This document shows, piece after piece, positions 39,381-50,609 of a stretch of 64,000 bases of DNA. Position 1 is the first letter of the stretch; every line of letters begins with the position of its first letter. This stretch comes from Enterobacter hormaechei subsp. hoffmannii. Lineage in GTDB: Bacteria > Pseudomonadota > Gammaproteobacteria > Enterobacterales > Enterobacteriaceae. Both the position numbers and the translations under genes were made by a program. The notes below the pieces were generated by a model that did no database searches, had not been told where the DNA came from, and saw only the letters and a program-made list of their open reading frames with translations. Location of the stretch: contig NZ_CP017187.1 in assembly GCF_001729745.1 (NCBI RefSeq), positions 1-64,000 of the forward strand, in the 5' to 3' direction.

Positions 39381-40604
39381 ATGAAAAATCATGCTGTAAA
39401 CGGCCAGGTTGCTCCTTCCGTGGAGATGGTCAGATCACGCGGTGCGCTGATAAAGGCGCTTCTGTCTCTTGCTATGGGTGGATTTGCAATTGGTACGGGC
39501 GAATTTGTCATCATGGGGCTGCTTCCCGACGCGGCACATGGGCTCGGCGTATCCATTCCTTCTGCCGGACATCTGATAAGTATTTATGCACTGGGTGTTG
39601 TGGTTGGTGCGCCTGTTCTGGCCGTCGCCGGGGCAAGGCTGTCCCGAAAAACTTTCCTCATTATCCTGATGGCTATGTTTGCTGCGGGTAACCTGATGAG
39701 CGCATGGGCCCCGGACTACGAACTGATGCTGCTGATGCGGTTCATTGCCGGTATTCCCCACGGGACCTTCTTCGGTGTTGCCGCACTGCTGGCAGCAGAG
39801 CTGGTAGAGCGTTCCAGAAGGGCTCAGGCCGTTTCAATGGTGCTTCTTGGACTGACGGTCGCCAACCTTCTTGGCGTCCCGGCTGTGACCGCCATCGGTC
39901 AGTCTGTCGGCTGGCGTACGGCATTTGCTATTGTGGGTGCGCTGGCGGTGCTGACTATATTAATGATTTATGCATGGGTACCGTGGAAGGCAGGAGATAA
40001 AACTGCGAGTCCGCTTCGCGAACTTTCAGCGATTACACGAAAACAGGTTCTTCTGACTCTGGCCATTGGGTCAATCGGTAATGGGGGCATGTTTGCGGTT
40101 TTCAGTTACGTAAAACCCACCATGCTTGAACTCGCAGGGCATTCTGCGGCAATGATCCCTGTAATACTGTCCATGTTCGGACTGGGTATGGTCGCGGGTA
40201 ACGTCATCGGTGGAAGAATGGCTGACAAGAATCTAGAAAAAACCATTCGTTACCTGCTGCTGTGGTCCATTCTGATAATGTGCGTGTATGTCTTTACCTC
40301 TCACTACGCATGGCCCGGGGCCATCACCGTAATGTTGATAGGCACGATGGTTTCCCTCTCTTCCGTTTTGCAAATACGACTGATGGATGTCGCCGGAGAT
40401 GCACAGACGATGGCTGCAGCGCTAAATCACTCGGCGTTTAACACTGCTAACGCTCTGGGAGCCTGGCTCGGGGGCCTGACCATCACGGCCGGACTGGGCT
40501 GGTCGTCAACCGGCTGGGTTGGTGCTATCCTGGCCTTGGCTGGGTTAGGTTTGCATTTATGGGCCGTTTCGGATACCAGAAAATCGGAACGCATTGCCTG
40601 TTGA
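39381..40604 (+). CDS. MFS efflux transporter, DHA1 family (AraJ-like)
   Basis: 407 aa with twelve membrane segments. GGFAIGTGEFVIMGLLPDAA and SAGHLISIYALGVVVGAPVL mark the AraJ group, and the motif A loop is ARLSRKTFLI. It shares more with the pump at 23152 than with the neighbouring pump at 37032. It is divergent from the DeoR gene, which could control it as well. The substrate is unknown; E. coli AraJ is arabinose-induced without a proven substrate. It has a weak ribosome binding site. Confidence 0.86.
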   Translation: MKNHAVNGQVAPSVEMVRSRGALIKALLSLAMGGFAIGTGEFVIMGLLPDAAHGLGVSIPSAGHLISIYALGVVVGAPVLAVAGARLSRKTFLIILMAMFAAGNLMSAWAPDYELMLLMRFIAGIPHGTFFGVAALLAAELVERSRRAQAVSMVLLGLTVANLLGVPAVTAIGQSVGWRTAFAIVGALAVLTILMIYAWVPWKAGDKTASPLRELSAITRKQVLLTLAIGSIGNGGMFAVFSYVKPTMLELAGHSAAMIPVILSMFGLGMVAGNVIGGRMADKNLEKTIRYLLLWSILIMCVYVFTSHYAWPGAITVMLIGTMVSLSSVLQIRLMDVAGDAQTMAAALNHSAFNTANALGAWLGGLTITAGLGWSSTGWVGAILALAGLGLHLWAVSDTRKSERIAC

Positions 40605-40916
40605 CCGTTCTGTAACTGAAGAAAGGATGTAGTGGAGTCGTTATCATTCTTCACTATATCCCCCGTTTGTCGCGTCTGACTTTTGTTCAGGAATTTCCCG
40701 CTCATCAGTAAATTAATTCATGATTTAGGAGCATGTGTTGACGGGACTGAGAACAGGTGAACACCTCCCACTTGAGAAATGAACGCCCAGGCCAGTGCGA
40801 CCCTCTACTGCCATTGAGAAAAAATTCGCGTTCCCCCTCACAACTGACCGCCCGCTGACGTCAAAAGAGAGACAATCCGCACATTAATCCTTATCTTCGC
40901 CAGAATACGCAGCCAG
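40605..40916. other. Intergenic stretch before the IS91-like relic
   Basis: 312 bases without a gene; probably partly the degraded body of the IS91-type element that follows. No terminator is clear. Confidence 0.3.
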
Positions 40917-41123
40917 ATGAAGGCACGGAAAAAACCGGCGCAGCCGGGCTTCGCCGCGCTGATGAAGGAATTTCTGCGCACAGACCCGTACAAATGCATC
41001 CTGTGCGGTAACCGGCTTCATTTTACCGGCGCAGAGGCGGGCAGACATGCCACAGAGTTAGTGGCCGAAAGGCTGCATAACATCGACAGGAAACGATGGC
41101 TTCTGGCACAGGCAGCAGGATAA
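40917..41123 (+). pseudogene. IS91-family transposase, C-terminal fragment (left)
   Basis: 68 codons ending in KRWLLAQAAG. PGFAALMKEFLRTDPYKCIL and the C-x2-C zinc-like CILCGNRL are typical of the C-terminus of enterobacterial IS91-type Y2 transposases. The catalytic HUH and Tyr regions are missing. It is about 90% similar to the inverted fragment at 46244-46600, both ending in the same bases after the stop (GGATAAGTGCGCC). Confidence 0.78.
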
Positions 41124-41226
41124 GTGCGCCTGAAATATGGATTTTAGGCTAATAATACGCCTGAAAGCGCATTTTATGGCCATAAGTGGTATGAGTACCC
41201 GCTATAACCTGGCTTCTGAAGACGAT

Positions 41227-41278
41227 GTTCATGGTCAGGAAATGTTTAAAACGATGATTCAATCTCCTAACCATGAAC
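41227..41278. repeat. About 50-bp mini-element bounded by 14-bp inverted repeats (left copy)
   Basis: GTTCATGGTCAGGA (41227-41240) and TCCTAACCATGAAC (41265-41278) are inverted with one mismatch. It abuts and truncates an IS5-family fragment. A second copy with the same ends lies at 46090-46140 and truncates the other IS5 fragment at a different point. Confidence 0.65.
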
Positions 41279-41529
41279 GGTGGTGATGGCGAGATCAGAA
41301 TAGCGCTGAGGTCTTCCCCGTGATGAAGGCGTTGCCGACTCATACCAGGCCTGAATCGCTTCATCGTCCAGCCAGAAAGTTATGGAGCCACGGTTGATGA
41401 GGGCTTTGTTGTAGGTGGGCCAGTTGGTGATTTTGAACTTTTGCTTTGCCACGGAACGGTCTGCGTTGTCGGGAAGATGCGTGCTCTGATCCTTCAACTC
41501 AGCAAAAGTTCGATTTATTCAACAAAGCC
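41277..41529 (-). mobile_element. IS5-family (IS903/ISKpn26-like) end fragment, left
   Basis: The terminal repeat is at the right edge (minus strand GGCTTTGTTGAATAAATCGA, 41510-41529). It is followed inward by the N-terminus of an IS5-family transposase (DNADRSVAKQKFKITNWP, then RGRPQRYSDLAITTV), which breaks at the mini-element. The catalytic DDE part is gone. Confidence 0.85.
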
Positions 41530-41657
41530 TAACTGCATTCAAAAGCCAAAAGGGTACAACAACACTACATCGGCGTCACGACCGGAAAAATTTAAAGGAT
41601 CGCAGTGCTCAATATAAAATGTCTGATAGAACAAATCAGACATTGTTGTTATTAGAT

Positions 41658-42494
41658 TCAGGACTGCTTATCTATTAAGCGACTAATATGAATACTGAGC
41701 CATGTTAGTTCATCTTTCGGTAACGACAGTTGATATTTGTCCTGCACGTAATCGCGAATACCCCAAGCGACATTCATGGCATCTGGACGGTAGCGCATCA
41801 ATTCCTGATAAAAATCTTCTGTCTCGCTCATCACGATTTTACCCGCCAGTACCCGCTCTGAAAAATATCTTAAATGATTGATAAAGCGTATGTAATTAAC
41901 TGATTCGGTATCGGTATTCTTACCCAATTTATAGTGAACAATGGCGGCGAGTCGGTTAACTAATTCAACTTGTTGATGGGCGGAACTGTCGCTCTCTTGG
42001 CTGCTAGCACTGATAAGATGAAAGGCAATATTCACCGATTCATCTTCGGGGAGTTCGACCTTAAATCTCTCATTGACCTTAGCGCGAGCCTGTTGGCCAA
42101 TGCCGTATTCTTGAGGATAATAGCGTTTAACTTCCCAACTTAATTTATTCAGAATAGTCTGGCTCTTACGGCTGCGTTCGACGGCAAAATGAAGGTGTTC
42201 GGCAAGGGTTAGAAGTAACAGCGAATTGAGTTTGTCCCCACAAATGCTGCGCGCGAGCACCAGAATTTCATGGCTGATATCGAAAAACTCCGAAGGAATA
42301 GTGTCCGTAAGCGATAGAAAATGACGGCCTTTGATATTGCTTAGCGGCAGAAAAATTTTCTCTACCTGAGCTAAATCGATATTCGTCCCCGGCTTGGCGT
42401 TAAAGCCAATCCCTTTACCAAAAAGAATCATCTCTTGTTGGTCGTTATCCACTAACAGCATACTGTTGTTGAGTGATTTTTTTATCGTTATCAC
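41658..42494 (-). CDS. BglG/LicT-family transcriptional antiterminator
   Basis: 278 aa. The N-terminal co-antiterminator RNA-binding domain is at about 1-60 (ITIKKSLNNSMLLVDNDQQEMILFGKGIGF, split here by description only). PRD1 follows at about 65-170 (AEHLHFAVERS with the conserved His) and PRD2 at about 172-278 (EFVELP-like region and SIHISRLI). PTS phosphorylation of PRD His residues switches RNA binding. It is third in the operon after the PTS and GH1 genes. Its RNA target should be the leader at 45815-45896 and possibly also the one at 17202-17272, whose operon has no antiterminator gene of its own. Confidence 0.92.
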   Translation of the reverse strand: MITIKKSLNNSMLLVDNDQQEMILFGKGIGFNAKPGTNIDLAQVEKIFLPLSNIKGRHFLSLTDTIPSEFFDISHEILVLARSICGDKLNSLLLLTLAEHLHFAVERSRKSQTILNKLSWEVKRYYPQEYGIGQQARAKVNERFKVELPEDESVNIAFHLISASSQESDSSAHQQVELVNRLAAIVHYKLGKNTDTESVNYIRFINHLRYFSERVLAGKIVMSETEDFYQELMRYRPDAMNVAWGIRDYVQDKYQLSLPKDELTWLSIHISRLIDKQS

Positions 42495-42515
42495 GGATAT
42501 TCCTTCGGGAGCAGG

Positions 42516-45790
<3,275 letters not shown>

Positions 45791-45814
45791 ATGAGTTTTT
45801 CCTACCTTCAGAGC

Positions 45815-45896
45815 AAAAAAAAACCTGAAACTTCCCTCCGGTTTGATTTCTGCGGAGAAAGCTTCAGGTCTTGCCTACGGATCGTAGTTACACGCC
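45815..45896 (-). promoter_or_regulatory. BglG-type RAT antiterminator and terminator, operon 2
   Basis: On the minus strand the RAT occupies 45867-45896 (GGCGTGTAACTACG then ATCCGTAGGCAAGACC). Its end overlaps the left arm of a long hairpin (ACCTGAAGCTTTCTCCG pairing with CGGAGGGAAGTTTCAGGT) that is followed by nine T residues. This is the classical bgl leader design, controlled by the BglG at 41658. Confidence 0.86.
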
Positions 45897-45998
45897 TTTT
45901 TTTAAATATCGCTTAATGAAGAATTAAAAGTCAAACGGTCAATTCTTTGAAGTATTGAAATGTGATCTTGACCCGCCATCTCCGGACAGCTTTTGTAT

Positions 45999-46094
45999 GG
46001 CATTGTTGAATAAATCGAACTTTTGCTGAGTTGAAGGATCAGAGCACGCATCTTCCCGACAACGCAGACCGTTCCGTGGCAAAGCAAAAGTTCA
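45999..46094 (+). mobile_element. IS5-family end fragment, right
   Basis: It begins with GGCATTGTTGAATAAATCGA (one mismatch in the terminal repeat compared with the left fragment) and runs identically to it through the transposase start to GCAAAAGTTCA, where the mini-element cuts it. It is in opposite orientation to the fragment at 41277-41529. Confidence 0.85.
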
Positions 46095-46140
46095 TGGTTA
46101 GGAATTTCAATCGCCTGTCGATCGCTCCCTGACCATGAAC
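46090..46140. repeat. About 50-bp mini-element (right copy)
   Basis: GTTCATGGTTAGGA (46090-46103) and TCCCTGACCATGAAC (46126-46140) are inverted ends like those of the left copy at 41227-41278; the middle part differs. Confidence 0.6.
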
Positions 46141-46243
46141 ATAGCGACCGGGCGAGCAATATTCTGTCATCGGTTCTGACCGGTTGGGCTGTCTTCATTC
46201 ATTTTGCTTCTTTTTTATTCAACCCCCCCGTTTCCGGGCGCAC

Positions 46244-46600
46244 TTATCCTGCAGTCTGCCCCAGAAGCCATCGTTTCCGGTCGATGTTATGCAGCCTTTC
46301 GGCCACTAACACCGAAGCATGCCTGCCCGCTTCTGCGCTGACAAAACGCAGCCGGTTACCGCACAGGATGCATTTGTACGGGTCTGTGCGCAGAAATGCC
46401 TTCATCAGCGCGGCGAAGCCCGGCTGCTCTGGTTTTTTCCTCACCTCCATCTGCAGGGCTTCATAGACTTTTGGCAGCAGCTGGCCCCGTTTCCGGTTTG
46501 ACAAAAAACCGTAGTCACGCACCATCTTACAATGCTTCGCCGGCACGTGGCTGATATAGCGTGCAATCATCTCTTCCTGTGTCATCGATAATGGCTGTCC
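46244..46600 (-). pseudogene. IS91-family transposase, C-terminal fragment (right)
   Basis: About 118 codons. SMTQEEMIARYISHVPAKH, KMVRDYGFLSNRKRGQLLPK and the CILCGNRL zinc-like pair are typical of IS91-type transposases. The N-terminal catalytic part is missing, and the frame runs at its 5' end into the vapBC promoter region. It is the inverted partner of 40917-41123 and keeps about 50 more codons. Confidence 0.82.
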
Positions 46601-46630
46601 CGTTGACATATCCACACATGCGCCTACACT

Positions 46631-46651
46631 GGATATACAGTATGTATATCC
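46631..46651 (+). promoter_or_regulatory. vapBC operator (inverted repeat)
   Basis: GGATATACA (46631-46639) and TGTATATCC (46643-46651) are a perfect 9-bp inverted repeat 16 bases before the vapB ATG, as expected for VapBC autoregulation. Confidence 0.75.
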
Positions 46652-46666
46652 CAAAGGAAGACTGAA

Positions 46667-46894
46667 ATGGAAACGACAGTATTTTTAAGTAACCGGAGTC
46701 AGGCCGTGCGCCTGCCAAAAGCAGTCGCACTGCCGGATGATGTAAAACATGTTGAGATTGTGGCCGTTGGCCGGAGCCGCATCATTTCACCCGCAGGTGA
46801 GTCCTGGGATGCGTGGTTTGATGGCGACGCGGTGACGTCAGACTTTATGTCAACACGCGAGCAGCCCGACACACAGATACGGGAAGACTTCTGA
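46667..46894 (+). CDS. vapB: VapB/MvpA-type antitoxin
   Basis: 75 aa, very close to the Shigella and Salmonella VapB (MvpA) sequence I recall (METTVFLSNRSQAVRLPKAV). The AbrB-type DNA-binding fold is at residues 1-48, and the C-terminal toxin-binding tail contains ESWDAWFDGDAVTSDFM. AAGGAAGA precedes the ATG. The stop TGA shares its A with the vapC start. Intact by length. Confidence 0.92.
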   Translation: METTVFLSNRSQAVRLPKAVALPDDVKHVEIVAVGRSRIISPAGESWDAWFDGDAVTSDFMSTREQPDTQIREDF

Positions 46895-47292
46895 TGCTCA
46901 GGTACATGCTGGACACCAACATCTGCATTTTCACCATCAAAAATAAACCGGAAGCCGTCAGGGTGAAGTTCAACCTTCACCGCCAGCGGCTTTGCATCAG
47001 CACCATCACGCTGATGGAGTTGATATATGGCGCGGAGAAAAGCAGCGCACCGGAACGCAATCTGGCCGTGGTGGAAGGCTTCGCCGCCCGCCTGACCGTC
47101 CTGGATTACGATGCGCACGCCGCCACGCACACCGGGCAAATCCGCGCTGAACAGGCAAAAGCCGGTCAGCCCATTGGTCCATACGTCCAGATGATTGCCG
47201 GTCATGCCCGCAGTCAGGGCCTCATTGTTGTCACCAACAATATGAGGGAGTTTTCCCGCGTGTCCGGCCTTCGGTCCGAAGACTGGATTTAA
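46894..47292 (+). CDS. vapC: VapC/MvpT-type PIN toxin with Asp98 replaced by Val
   Basis: 132 aa, the normal length. Asp7 (MLDTN) and Glu42 (LMELIYG) are present. At position 98, where Shigella VapC has Asp in GPYDQMIAGHA, this protein reads GPYVQMIAGHA (codon GTC). Asp98 is a metal ligand needed for cleavage of initiator tRNA, so the toxin is expected to be inactive or greatly weakened. The antitoxin still looks complete, so the pair may survive as a neutralising antitoxin plus dead toxin. Confidence 0.92.
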   Translation: MLRYMLDTNICIFTIKNKPEAVRVKFNLHRQRLCISTITLMELIYGAEKSSAPERNLAVVEGFAARLTVLDYDAHAATHTGQIRAEQAKAGQPIGPYVQMIAGHARSQGLIVVTNNMREFSRVSGLRSEDWI

Positions 47293-47715
47293 TCGACCCT
47301 TCGCCGGAACAGACTGCTCCAGAGACTGCTGACCGGGTTCAGGACCAGCCAGACACCCAGCCCGAGCAGGGACGTCAGCAGATACAGCGTACGAAGGCTG
47401 CGGTCTGTGTCGCGCTGCCATACCCGGTCATCTTTCTGGAGATTGTTGCAGAGGGGCGGGTAAGCCTCCGTCAGCGTCTGGACCTCACCACCATCCAGTG
47501 CGGCGGGCGGCTCGCAGACCTGCGTATTCACCGTACCGGGCGGTGCCCCGTCGACAAGCTCATGTGCCGCCAGCAGAAAATACCCGGAAACCGAGGCATT
47601 GAATGACAGGCCGACAAAGGCCACGAACAGCGCCAGTGCCGGGGCTGTCACCAGCGAAAAAAAAGGCCGCGCTGCCCAGCACCCGCAGGCGCTGCGCGAA
47701 AACAGGATTGTGCAT
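47289..47715 (-). pseudogene. Small two-helix membrane protein, frameshifted in a poly-A tract
   Basis: The likely start is ATG 47715, with AAGGA six bases upstream (MHNPVFAQRLRVLGSAAFF). A run of eight A on the plus strand (47657-47664) puts the frame out; with seven it continues as SLVTAPALALFVAFVGLSF into the 120-codon frame ending at 47289, total 141 aa. The product would have a membrane helix at each end and a periplasmic loop with two Cys. Function is unknown. It is convergent with vapC and overlaps it by 4 bases. The shift may be a mutation, slippage or a sequence error. Confidence 0.6.
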
Positions 47716-48208
47716 AGTGAATCCTTCAGATGCCGGGATACTCGGGAGAGTCCCGCCCGGCAGATTGAAATCAGAGAAAAATCAGGCTCGTGCGATTACC
47801 TGCCTGACCAGCCGATTCTTATACGAACAAGGGCGGATAGCGGAGTGTGGCTGACGACTGAACCGCGCCAGCGGGTCGGGAGCCGAAGGTGTCCCCGGGT
47901 TGGTCTTTGTATTGTGTTAACGATGCAGAAAGGGATAAAAAGCAGGAATCATCAGAAATCGGCCCACAACAGCAGCATGACGCAGACACCACAACCGCTC
48001 TCCTGACCGGGTGGCCGTGGCGGCGCGTGAGCGCAGCAACGCCACCGCGCCGCAGGCAGGTTTTTAGGGCAGAGAAAAGCGGGGTATCAGGCGTTGATGT
48101 CAGCGCATACTGCGGGAAAGCAAAAGAAAACCGCGCCATTGCTGGCACGGTCTGCGGGATTAATGTTTCAGGGCTTCGATTTTCTCAATCGGTAGCCGGG
48201 TAATTTCG
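47716..48208. other. Intergenic stretch without a recognised gene
   Basis: About 490 bases. Plus-strand frames here have no ribosome binding site or familiar motifs. Likely non-coding or degraded plasmid DNA. Confidence 0.35.
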
Positions 48209-48583
48209 TTGACCAGTTCAGATATACCGGATTATGGACGACCGTGCCTCCCCGAAGCTTTCATAGCCCGTCTTTGCATCAGTTCAATCGCTGTCTGCGC
48301 CGTTTTCGTGGTTGTTAGCAATTTTTGCGCAGGAATTATTATGCCCAATGCTACATACCGGGCTTTACAAAATTTAGGTTCAGTTGCAGGCAGTGCAGCT
48401 GCATTGCAGAGATCGCTTCAAATGGTTGCGGGTGCAATAGCTGGCGCTGCTGTCGGTTTGGTCGGAGGGAACAGTATCGTCGCAATGGCATCGGTAATGG
48501 TTACATTTGCTACTATTTCGCTAGCTTTATTCGGGATTTCAGTACGAAAACGAGCTGACGTATTTAGTCGTGATTGTTTATAA
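48209..48583 (+). pseudogene. MFS transporter C-terminal fragment (Bcr/CflA-like)
   Basis: 124 codons. From about residue 27 the frame reads like the last two and a half membrane segments of a Bcr/CflA-type drug pump: NFCAGIIMPNATYRALQNLG, SAAALQRSLQMVAGAIAGAA, then TFATISLALFGISVRKR. The first ten segments are missing and no good start is seen, so this is a remnant with no expected function. Confidence 0.65.
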
Positions 48584-48845
48584 GGTATTACAGGGCATTT
48601 AAGGTCCGCTCTTCGCTATCAACGGACCTTAAGCTCAGCTGGATCGTCCGCTCAGTCCCGTGAGTTTAAAGCGGACATGACCTCAAACTATTTACAATAA
48701 TGCTTCATTACGCGCACAGCTCAGACGGCCGGAGCGCGTTTCTGACAGGAACCGGGTGAAACAGGCAACAACCCACCAACAAACCCGCCAGAAACGAAGG
48801 AGATGAATTTTACCTCAATGCATACAAACGCACAAAAGTGCTTAG
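48584..48845. other. Intergenic stretch with a short inverted repeat
   Basis: GGTCCG near 48602 and CGGACC near 48622 form a small inverted repeat downstream of the MFS fragment, a possible terminator. No gene is seen. Confidence 0.35.
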
Positions 48846-48963
48846 ACTCTAATGTACAGTGAGGCCCTAGCTCTTCATTCCAGTCATGCTGAGAGCCATC
48901 AATCTGGATAAGTTCGCCATAACCGCGCAGCGGGTCAGGAGCTGAAGGGGCCCTTTGGTGTAG
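48846..48963 (-). pseudogene. ISNCY-type transposase fragment
   Basis: A minus-strand frame reads LHQRAPSAPDPLRGYGELIQ then IDGSQHDWNEELGPHCTL. It resembles the start of the DDE catalytic core of ISNCY/IS1202-type transposases (GELVQIDGSxHDWFE). Only about 38 codons remain. Confidence 0.65.
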
Positions 48964-49023
48964 ATCTGTGGCCTTTGAAATATGCTGAATCAGAGCGGAA
49001 AACGTACAGATGAGGCGGTAGCC

Positions 49024-49281
49024 ATGCCAGAAAATAAAAGCACTACGGATGATGAAGAGAGTCTTCTCTACGATGAAGCCTGCAGGATGGTAGGGCAGTG
49101 CTGCCTGATGCTGGCCAGTAACGGTGCGGAAACCCATCGCGACCAGCTGGTTTATCAACTGAAAAGGCTTCACTGGAAATTCATGGTTGAAACAGACGTT
49201 TCACACAACGGGATTCTGTTTGCCATCGAGCAGCTCGCTACCGCGCGGGATGACAAATTCGGTTCACAAACCGGGTCATGA
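49024..49281 (+). CDS. Small protein, possibly YmgB/AriR-like
   Basis: 85 aa from ATG 49024 (MPENKSTTDDEESLLYDEAC), with GAGG upstream. It is predicted helical and contains three Cys in ACRMVGQCCLML, then SNGAETHRDQLVYQLKRLHW. The helical spacing and length recall the YmgB/AriR/BssS-like small regulators of biofilm and acid resistance found on enterobacterial chromosomes and plasmids, but the resemblance is weak. It is between IS remnants and hok/sok. Confidence 0.5.
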   Translation: MPENKSTTDDEESLLYDEACRMVGQCCLMLASNGAETHRDQLVYQLKRLHWKFMVETDVSHNGILFAIEQLATARDDKFGSQTGS

Positions 49282-49533
49282 CATCTCATACCGGCACAGT
49301 CTGTATCACATTTGTAATACAGCGAGGGAAGAGAGCGGACGCGCCGGAGGCGCTGCCGCCCTGCCCCGTTCCCCGGAGGGGAACCGCCCTTCTGTAGTCC
49401 ATGCGTGCGGTCGCGCAGAAGGAGGAAAAAGGGGCTGCCAGCGAACTGACAACCCCTTCATAAAGGCGCTTGCGGTCTGACCAGACGACACCAGAAGCCC
49501 TGAAAAGGCGGGGTTTCCCCCGCCTCCAGGTTG
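49282..49533. other. GC-rich region downstream of hok, with terminator
   Basis: GGCGGGG (49507-49513) and CCCCGCC (49518-49524) form a strong hairpin just after the hok stop on the minus strand; in hok mRNAs the 3' end folds back on the 5' leader. The rest is GC-rich and without a convincing gene. Confidence 0.5.
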
Positions 49534-49695
49534 CTACTTACCGTTGGATTCGTAAGCCAGCACTGCAGCGACCTCCCTGTCTCCGTCCTTGATCCTGAAT
49601 TCGCATAAGCGAGATCGGGTAAGGCAGGTGAATATTAACAGCGTTAAACACACGATTAATACGCACCAGATAAGGGCGTTTCGCGGCAGTTTCAT
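49534..49695 (-). CDS. hok: Hok toxin
   Basis: 53 aa. [20 protein letters not shown] starts with the typical single membrane helix, followed by [19 protein letters not shown] and AYESNGK, the Hok/Gef C-terminus. It depolarises the inner membrane and kills plasmid-free cells. GGAGGAG lies six bases before the ATG at 49695. The gene is embedded in mok in another frame and regulated by the antisense RNA Sok. All key positions look intact, so post-segregational killing should work. Confidence 0.93.
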   Translation of the reverse strand: MKLPRNALIWCVLIVCLTLLIFTCLTRSRLCEFRIKDGDREVAAVLAYESNGK

Positions 49696-49753
49696 GGATT
49701 ACTCCTCCTTGCATTGAGCACGGTAAGAGGCCATACTGGTGTTGTTGAGACAT
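49538..49753 (-). CDS. mok: Mok leader peptide frame
   Basis: 71 codons from ATG 49753 ([14 protein letters not shown]), overlapping almost all of hok in another frame. In R1 hok/sok, translation of mok is needed for hok translation, and Sok blocks mok. The leader upstream (to about 49870) contains the expected ends, including TGAGGCAT/ATGCCTCA-type complementarity. Its job is regulatory rather than through its product. Confidence 0.82.
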   Translation of the reverse strand: MSQQHQYGLLPCSMQGGVIHETAAKRPYLVRINRVFNAVNIHLPYPISLMRIQDQGRRQGGRCSAGLRIQR

Positions 49754-49820
49754 ACAGTGGGCCTCGTGGTTTGGTTAATGAAAATTAACTTTACTACGGG
49801 GCTTTCTGCCCTCTGCCTCA
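49752..49820 (+). ncRNA. sok: Sok antisense RNA (approximate limits)
   Basis: The plus strand opposite the mok start contains GGGCCTCGTGG, GGTTAATGAAAATTAAC and ACGGGGCTTTCT, matching the Sok RNA body I recall. It would pair with the hok leader and trigger RNase III decay. The ends are estimated from family knowledge. Confidence 0.65.
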
Positions 49821-49979
49821 CAACAACCATAACAAACCCACAGAACGTCATGAGGCATCAGGCCTCAAGCGCCAGCGCCATTATACCCGGATGTACACTT
49901 CCTGCCCAGGATTAACAGTCTGAAAACTGTATAAATCCTCACCATTTTTCGTCAGTCACGATCCCGTGACGCAGCTTAC
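49821..49979. other. hok leader end and spacer
   Basis: The 5' end of the hok transcript probably lies near 49870. Beyond it there is spacer without a gene up to the parB fragment. Confidence 0.4.
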
Positions 49980-50033
49980 AAGTTATCTAAAGAGGAAGTG
50001 GCAGAGCTGATTGAAAGAGCAAAAATGAAATAA
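49980..50033 (+). pseudogene. C-terminal fragment of a second ParB-like protein
   Basis: The frame reads KLSKEEVAELIERAKMK and stops, very like the C-terminus of the ribbon-helix-helix protein at 4546 (LSREEISQLIEKSRLK). It is followed by a par-type inverted repeat just as the intact gene is. Only 17 codons are recognisable; a deletion removed the rest. Confidence 0.65.
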
Positions 50034-50037
50034 CACT

Positions 50038-50074
50038 TAGCAAGATAACATCTTCGTAAGATGTTATCTTGCTA
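50038..50074. repeat. Second parS-like inverted repeat
   Basis: A perfect 17-bp inverted repeat, TAGCAAGATAACATCTT (50038-50054) with its complement at 50058-50074, 3-base loop. Its core (GCAAGATA) equals that of the repeats at 4884-4922. It may still bind the partition protein or act as a terminator or leader hairpin. Confidence 0.7.
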
Positions 50075-50095
50075 TCTTGTTATCCAGAGGGTTGA

Positions 50096-50248
50096 ATGTC
50101 TGGTAATGAAGCTGAAATTAGCACTTACATAATATTAGGTATCTTGATGTTCACCTGTGCTTCTGTTTTCTGCAAAGGCTTACTGAGCAGTCTCGGTACT
50201 TTGGCTGCTCTGGGGATGTCAGTGTTTTCGTTGCTGACTTGGTTCTGA
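50096..50248 (+). CDS. Small membrane protein, 50 aa
   Basis: 50 codons from ATG 50096, with AGAGG five bases upstream. MSGNEAEISTYIILGILMFT begins an acidic N-terminus and a first membrane helix; a second helix, LGTLAALGMSVFSLLTWF, ends the protein. It has two Cys in the first helix region. No family is recognised. It sits directly behind the parS-like repeat in the position of a gene downstream of an old par operon. It could be a holin-like or maintenance peptide, but nothing proves this. Confidence 0.55.
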   Translation: MSGNEAEISTYIILGILMFTCASVFCKGLLSSLGTLAALGMSVFSLLTWF

Positions 50249-50609
50249 AAGTTCCTTTTTTCTGCCCGGTGTCAGCCATTTACTCAGGAGGGATCATCCG
50301 GCTGTCCGAATGACATGCAGGATTAACCTGAAGGGTCTGGTTAGCAGACGTAACATGATGCGTGGCCCTAACGTCCCCGGCAATGGTGTCCGCGCCGGCC
50401 GACGTCAGGCTGTCGATGACTATTTTGTCGATTATGCTCTCTGACAGACTGCATCAGATGGTAAAAGCTATGAGTCGAAACGCTTTTACAGGAGCAGGGC
50501 TGGTGTTTGTCTGATTTATGTTCTACAGTAGACGCGGCATATAACTTCAAATCACTCTTTTAAGTACACGTCTTTTGGACGTGAGTATTTCTGTGCATTT
50601 GAGGTTACC
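50249..50609. other. Spacer containing a degraded EAL fragment
   Basis: Apart from the EAL relic at 50376-50433, nothing is recognised. The ALDH promoter should lie in 50520-50590. Confidence 0.4.
50376..50433 (-). pseudogene. EAL-domain gene fragment
   Basis: A minus-strand frame reads IDKIVIDSLTSAGADTIAG, matching KIDKIFIDSLTSADVDTP of the EAL protein at 11136. At the DNA level GACGTCAGGCTGTCGATGA is shared. This short relic implies a former second EAL copy or a recombination scar. Confidence 0.6.
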
